From assembly GCA_028023455.1 (NCBI GenBank), contig JAQFVV010012396.1:7420085-7484084 (forward strand): a stretch of DNA of 64,000 nucleotides. The letters run 5' to 3'. Origin of the DNA: Epiperipatus broadwayi. Its lineage: Eukaryota > Onychophora > Udeonychophora > Euonychophora > Peripatidae. A program made the position numbers and the translations under genes. Below are positions 59,935 through 64,000 of the stretch, piece after piece. How positions within the stretch are numbered: position 1 is the first letter of the stretch; each line of letters starts with the position of its first letter. The notes below the pieces were generated by a model, which worked only from the letters and a program-made list of their open reading frames with translations, was not told where the DNA came from and did no database searches.

Positions 59935-60660
59935 ATAGAATTGGTCATTATGAAAAAAGAAATGATAAAATCAATAGATGGGATATTTTACACAGTTCAG
60001 AAAATTAATGAAATTCCAGTAGAAGCTAAAATTTAGGAGAGAAAACTTTTGAATAATTCCTTAAATGTTTGTACTATAGTTTATGTTTCATATAAATGAA
60101 TAGAAATTTAGAATAATTAGTCTAATTTTGCTTATTGCTAAAGTATGGTTGAGGCAGATAGATAAAAGATGCAATTTTACAATAATTACTAAAATATATG
60201 TTAAAAGAGAGAGAAACGTTAATATTTGGTTTATTCTTCTTCAATGATCTTAGAATTCAAGATGCCTATTAGGAAATTTGTATATGATTTAGAAAATATT
60301 TGTGATATAGAAAGTATGCAAAACAGGATTTTTTAAAAATTGTATTTAATATTTATTTATATATTTTCTAAATAAACATTGAAGATAAAGACAAAAATGG
60401 AAGATAATGATTCCTCTATGAGATATTCTGCTAAATATAGTATACTGGCTGTAGTGAAGAGCTTAACACAATACTGAATATTTTAGATGGAATTTATAAT
60501 AAGTTTAGAATCAGAATATATACAACTGAAACTAAAGCAAAATATTTGAAGAGATTAAAATTACTAGTTGGGCATAAAGATGTAAATCAAGATATAGATA
60601 AAATTATTGTTTTAAATAAAATAATGATAATAAAATGTGGAGTAAAGTTTCAATGAATAA
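59935..60660 (+). mobile_element. LINE relic of another lineage
   Basis: INEIPVEAKI (about 60007-60036) matches 'DEIPvE.lK', FRIISLILLIAKVWLRQI (about 60106-60160) matches 'RTISLmSHvtKilLrii', and SEELNTILNILDGIYNKF (about 60455-60510) followed by IYTTETKAK matches 'SEe.Lq.lLd....es...GL.iN..KTK'. Spacing is shorter than in a full element and the YADD box is unrecognisable, so it is internally deleted and broken. Confidence 0.55.
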
Positions 60661-60679
60661 ATAGGGGATAATTCATTTT

Positions 60680-62080
60680 ATGTATTTTATTCTATAACCA
60701 TTTATTGCAACCTTGAAGAATCAATGTACACTCAATACATCTACATATACAGCAATCAAGTGTACCTGTTTTATATAATGAAGCTCAGCACCAAAAATTT
60801 AAAACAATCAAAGGTTATAAAACAGGCCACTTTCTAATGTATTACGTATATCTAAATTTAGGCCAGTACCTATATATTTTAGACAATTCAGTTTTACTGT
60901 AAGTACTTTTTATCTTTTGACTAAGATATTATACACCAACAAAACATCACACGACTTTCTCTTTTTACATTCAACATATGTTTTTAAGAGCAGAACACTA
61001 CCTTCACTTTATTGCAGAGCAATTTATTATAATCAAATTAATTATTTCTCCTAAAAGTTGATTTAAACAGAAAAAAAATCTATATGTAAACAAGTTTCTT
61101 AAAAATCTAAAAATGTATTCAGTACCTCTTGAAATTGGAACTAAAAAAAGAAATTTGCAATGTATTTTGTTGGCATGTTTCTCTTTAAGCAGCAGAAAAA
61201 GATTGGAGGTTTTAGATTTTTAACTGAATGCAAAAGATAAACTGAAATGACATAGTTGGAAGTATAGAAGTATTGAAAATAGTTGGGGAAGAAGTGATCA
61301 TGAGAAAATGGATTTACCATAATGATAGAATAATTGGAAAGATATACTAGAAAGACTGGGGAAGTTGAAGAAAAGAGAAATAACAAGGATAAAGTTAATA
61401 GATGACTTTAAAAAAGGACTGAAATTAAATCATTAATACTAAGAAGTTAATCTTTAATTAAGATTAAAATTCATATCTGGATTAAATGATATAATAATAA
61501 TCTCCAGCATAATAAATGACTGATTATTAGTAGTATATTTATCTAAAAAATGATAAATGTATGCATACAGAAAATATTTGTAATTTGAATTATAGTAATT
61601 CAATATAGATTAATACTGAACAATGGTGATGAAGTCATTTGAGTGAGTATGACCTGTTACCTTGATAGTCATTCACCTTTTTCAGATGTTTTTTAGGTAT
61701 TTGAAAAGTGTGTGTGGAAAAATAGAAAGTTTTACAGTATGTCTAAAGAAAGCTATAACTATCAATTTAATAAGTAATGTTTCTGAAATTTTTCATTACA
61801 TCAGTCTCACACAATGTAGACACTGGTTTCTATCCACTTTCATCATTTTGTGAGTAATCATAAACATATGATGAAAGACATGTGAAAAAGAAGTTTGATC
61901 TCCAAAATGCACATTTTGGTGATATGTTGATAATTACACCCTTCAACAAAGTGTTAAAAGCTGATGAGAAACCAGTCTCTTAACTTGTGTGAGAGTGGTA
62001 TAGTGAAAATTATACTACAAAAATATTATTCATTAAGTGGATAATATGTAGTGTAATGAATGACTAAGAATGTATTGATT
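60680..62080. other. A+T-rich DNA with a possible FB1 relic
   Basis: About 61830-61915 (ctatccactttcatcatttt, agacatgtgaaaaagaagtt, tgatctccaaaatgcaca) resembles FB1 in reverse, very diverged. Otherwise no feature; the right end may be the 5' flank of the LINE that follows. Confidence 0.4.
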
Positions 62081-62119
62081 GTGGACCCAAGTTCCTATTT
62101 AATGATGTCCTTTTCTTTA

Positions 62120-64000
62120 GGTGTTAACAACTGCAGATCACTTTCACGTGAAGGAACATTGCAAGAATTTGAAGAGGAACTGTCTCATATTAAATAAGAA
62201 ATTATTGGACATTGTGAAGTTAGAATATGTGTAGAGACAATTGATTTAAAAACTGGACATGTATTCTACTATAAAGGCACAAATATTGAAAATACAAATG
62301 GAGACAGATTCAGTATAAATAAGAAGTAGAAGAACAATATTGTTGAGATTGATGGTGTATCAGACAGATTGGCAAGATTAATTATTCAACTTAATATCAG
62401 ATACCAAATGCTGATAATTCAAGTTTATGCCCAATAAGTTTTCATAGTGATGAAGTAATAGAGGATTTTTATATGGATGTAAAAAAGGCTGTCGATCAGA
62501 CCAAGCAACATTTTAAAATTGTAATGGGAGGCTTTAATGCTAGAATTAGTAAACAATTAAAAGATGAAAGTGCTATGAATAAATTTGGTTATGATAATAG
62601 AAATGAGAGAGAGCATAGACTTGTGGAATTTTCAGAAAAATAAAAACTTTATATTATGAATTCTTTTTTTTTTTTTTTTGAGAAAAATGTTAAAAGGAAA
62701 TAGACATGAAAGCATCCAAATGATGGTATAGCAAAAATGTATTATATTTTGACTAACAGAAAATACATATTTCAAGATTGTAATGTTCTTAATAAATTCA
62801 ACACAAGTAGTGATCATCCAGATACATGTTAATACAAAACTAAAGAGACAAAAATTAAGAAAAGCAATATTCACAGTTGATATTCCTAATCTTGAGAAAT
62901 ATTCTAATGAATTTAAATTAGGACTTGCAAATTGTTTTCAAATATTAGAAGATTTTGAACATGATTCAGATTTGAATGAAATTAATAAGAAAATAATTGA
63001 TACACTTTTAAAAACTGCAATAAAGATAGTTAATAGAAAAAAAGCAGCAATTTACCTATAAAATTTCTGCTGAGACTAGAGAATTTATGAAGAAAAGAGG
63101 AATATATAAATATGATGCATAAAGAAGGATTGAATATCTCAAATTTTATAAAATGGTGTGAAAAAGAGTTTGATAATGATATAAGTGTAACTGTAAACTA
63201 GCAAGGAAAGCTATAGAAGAGAATAAAAATCTTAAGAGTATAAAACATCATTTTGGTATTAGTAGGAAACATATATGCAATAAGAAAAATAAGTATTGCT
63301 AAAAAGAGATATGGCATCATGAAATGATTAAAAAAGTTCTATCAAGAATTATATAATAATAAATAAAAACTTTCTACAATTATTATATCTTCTGAATTGC
63401 CCAGGATTTTAAATGAAGAAGTGAGACATGCAATTAAATTTTTGATGAAGGGAAAAACTTCAGATAATGATGGAATTATAATCGATATCTCAAAAAAAAT
63501 AAGTGAAGAAAAAGAAAGTTTTTTGGCAAAATTATATACCAAATGTCTAAATGATAAAAATGTACTAGATGATTGAAAGAATGCAATATTTAAGTTGATA
63601 AAGAAGATATTAGAAATTACAATTCTATCAATATTTTATAAGTTTACAAAATTTTTACCAAGATAATTACAACTCATACACAGAGAACTTTGAATTTCAA
63701 CCAATCAAAACAACAAGCTGGATTTAAAAGTGTTTTTAGTGCAATGGATCATATCCAAGCATTGAGAGAAGTTATAGAAAGGACCAATGAATATAAATTG
63801 CCTTTATGCTTTCAATTTGTAGATTATAAAAAGGCATTTAATTCTATAACCATTTCTTCAGAGATTAAAGCATTGGATCATCAAGGTACAGACCCAGGAT
63901 ATTATTATATTCTGAAGAATATTTATAAAAATGCAACAGCAACAATTAGATTACATAATGATATGAGGAAGGTTAACATTGAGAAGGGTAAAAGACAGAG
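62120..64000 (+). mobile_element. RTE-like LINE, endonuclease and reverse transcriptase, cut by window edge
   Basis: The plus strand follows the RTE-type ORF in order. NCRSLSREGTLQEFEEEL and EIIGHCEVRI (62128-62225) are the endonuclease start. YYKGTNIENTNGDRFSINKK (62270-62330), GVSDRLARLIIQL (62350), VMGGFNARI (62523; the family has G-D-F-N, here G-G-F-N) and SSDH (62808) follow. The linker and fingers are at 62840-63600, including GKTSDNDGIIIDISKKISEE (63450-63510). At 63710-63990: QAGFKSVFSAMDHIQALREV, FVDYKKAFNSI, ILKNIYKNATATIRL, INIEKG-type RQ. The A of FVDY..A is conserved. Several stops and frameshifts are present; the catalytic YADD lies beyond the window. Confidence 0.85.

Overview
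The window is strongly A+T-rich eukaryotic DNA with long poly-A/T tracts, AT and GATA microsatellites, and almost no long open frames. I find no intact host protein gene, rRNA, or convincing functional tRNA. What can be supported is a dense graveyard of transposable elements: several non-LTR (LINE) lineages, a Penelope-like element, a Ty3/gypsy LTR element, Merlin and mariner DNA transposons, and many short fold-back or SINE-like insertions. This mixture points to a repeat-rich invertebrate animal genome. The phylum cannot be fixed from this sequence alone.

Layout. 1-5 kb: a decayed RTE-like LINE 3' half on the minus strand (about 1.2-2.3 kb). 5-8.5 kb: a 0.7-kb terminal-inverted-repeat element, a fold-back insertion at 7.5 kb and a hAT-like fragment. 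8.5-22 kb: mostly featureless A+T-rich DNA with tRNA-like pieces, small fold-backs and short retroposon copies. 22.3-23.3 kb: a 1-kb composite insertion. 23.8-25.2 kb: a Penelope-like reverse transcriptase relic (minus). 26.9-28.7 kb: a fold-back element split by a second 1,015-bp composite insertion. 30.9-31.5 kb: the C-terminal end of a LINE ORF (minus), the longest clean coding frame recognised. 33.4-35.6 kb: a recent G+C-rich SINE-like insertion, further short retroposons and a tandem array. 37.4-43.0 kb: a full-length but dead Ty3/gypsy element with both LTRs and a perfect 5-bp target duplication. 44.3-48.9 kb: a mariner fragment, then a LINE on the minus strand. 50.1-51.0 kb: a Merlin element with about 145-bp inverted termini. 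53-64 kb: more fold-back copies, two plus-strand LINE relics, an LTR fragment, and the 5' half of an RTE-like LINE running off the right edge.

The most unusual theme is a set of short families (called FB1, FB2 and FB4 here). Their copies are flanked by perfect 11-14-bp direct repeats, as expected for target-primed retroposition, yet several copies of FB1 and FB2 are inverted head-to-head dimers. FB2 has inserted as a composite into a still larger fold-back (FB3), and removing it rejoins an inverted arm. LINE or Penelope machinery of the kind seen as relics nearby could have moved them, but that link is inference.

All alignments were made by eye against remembered family motifs. Coordinates of decayed elements are approximate unless a target duplication or LTR edge is stated.
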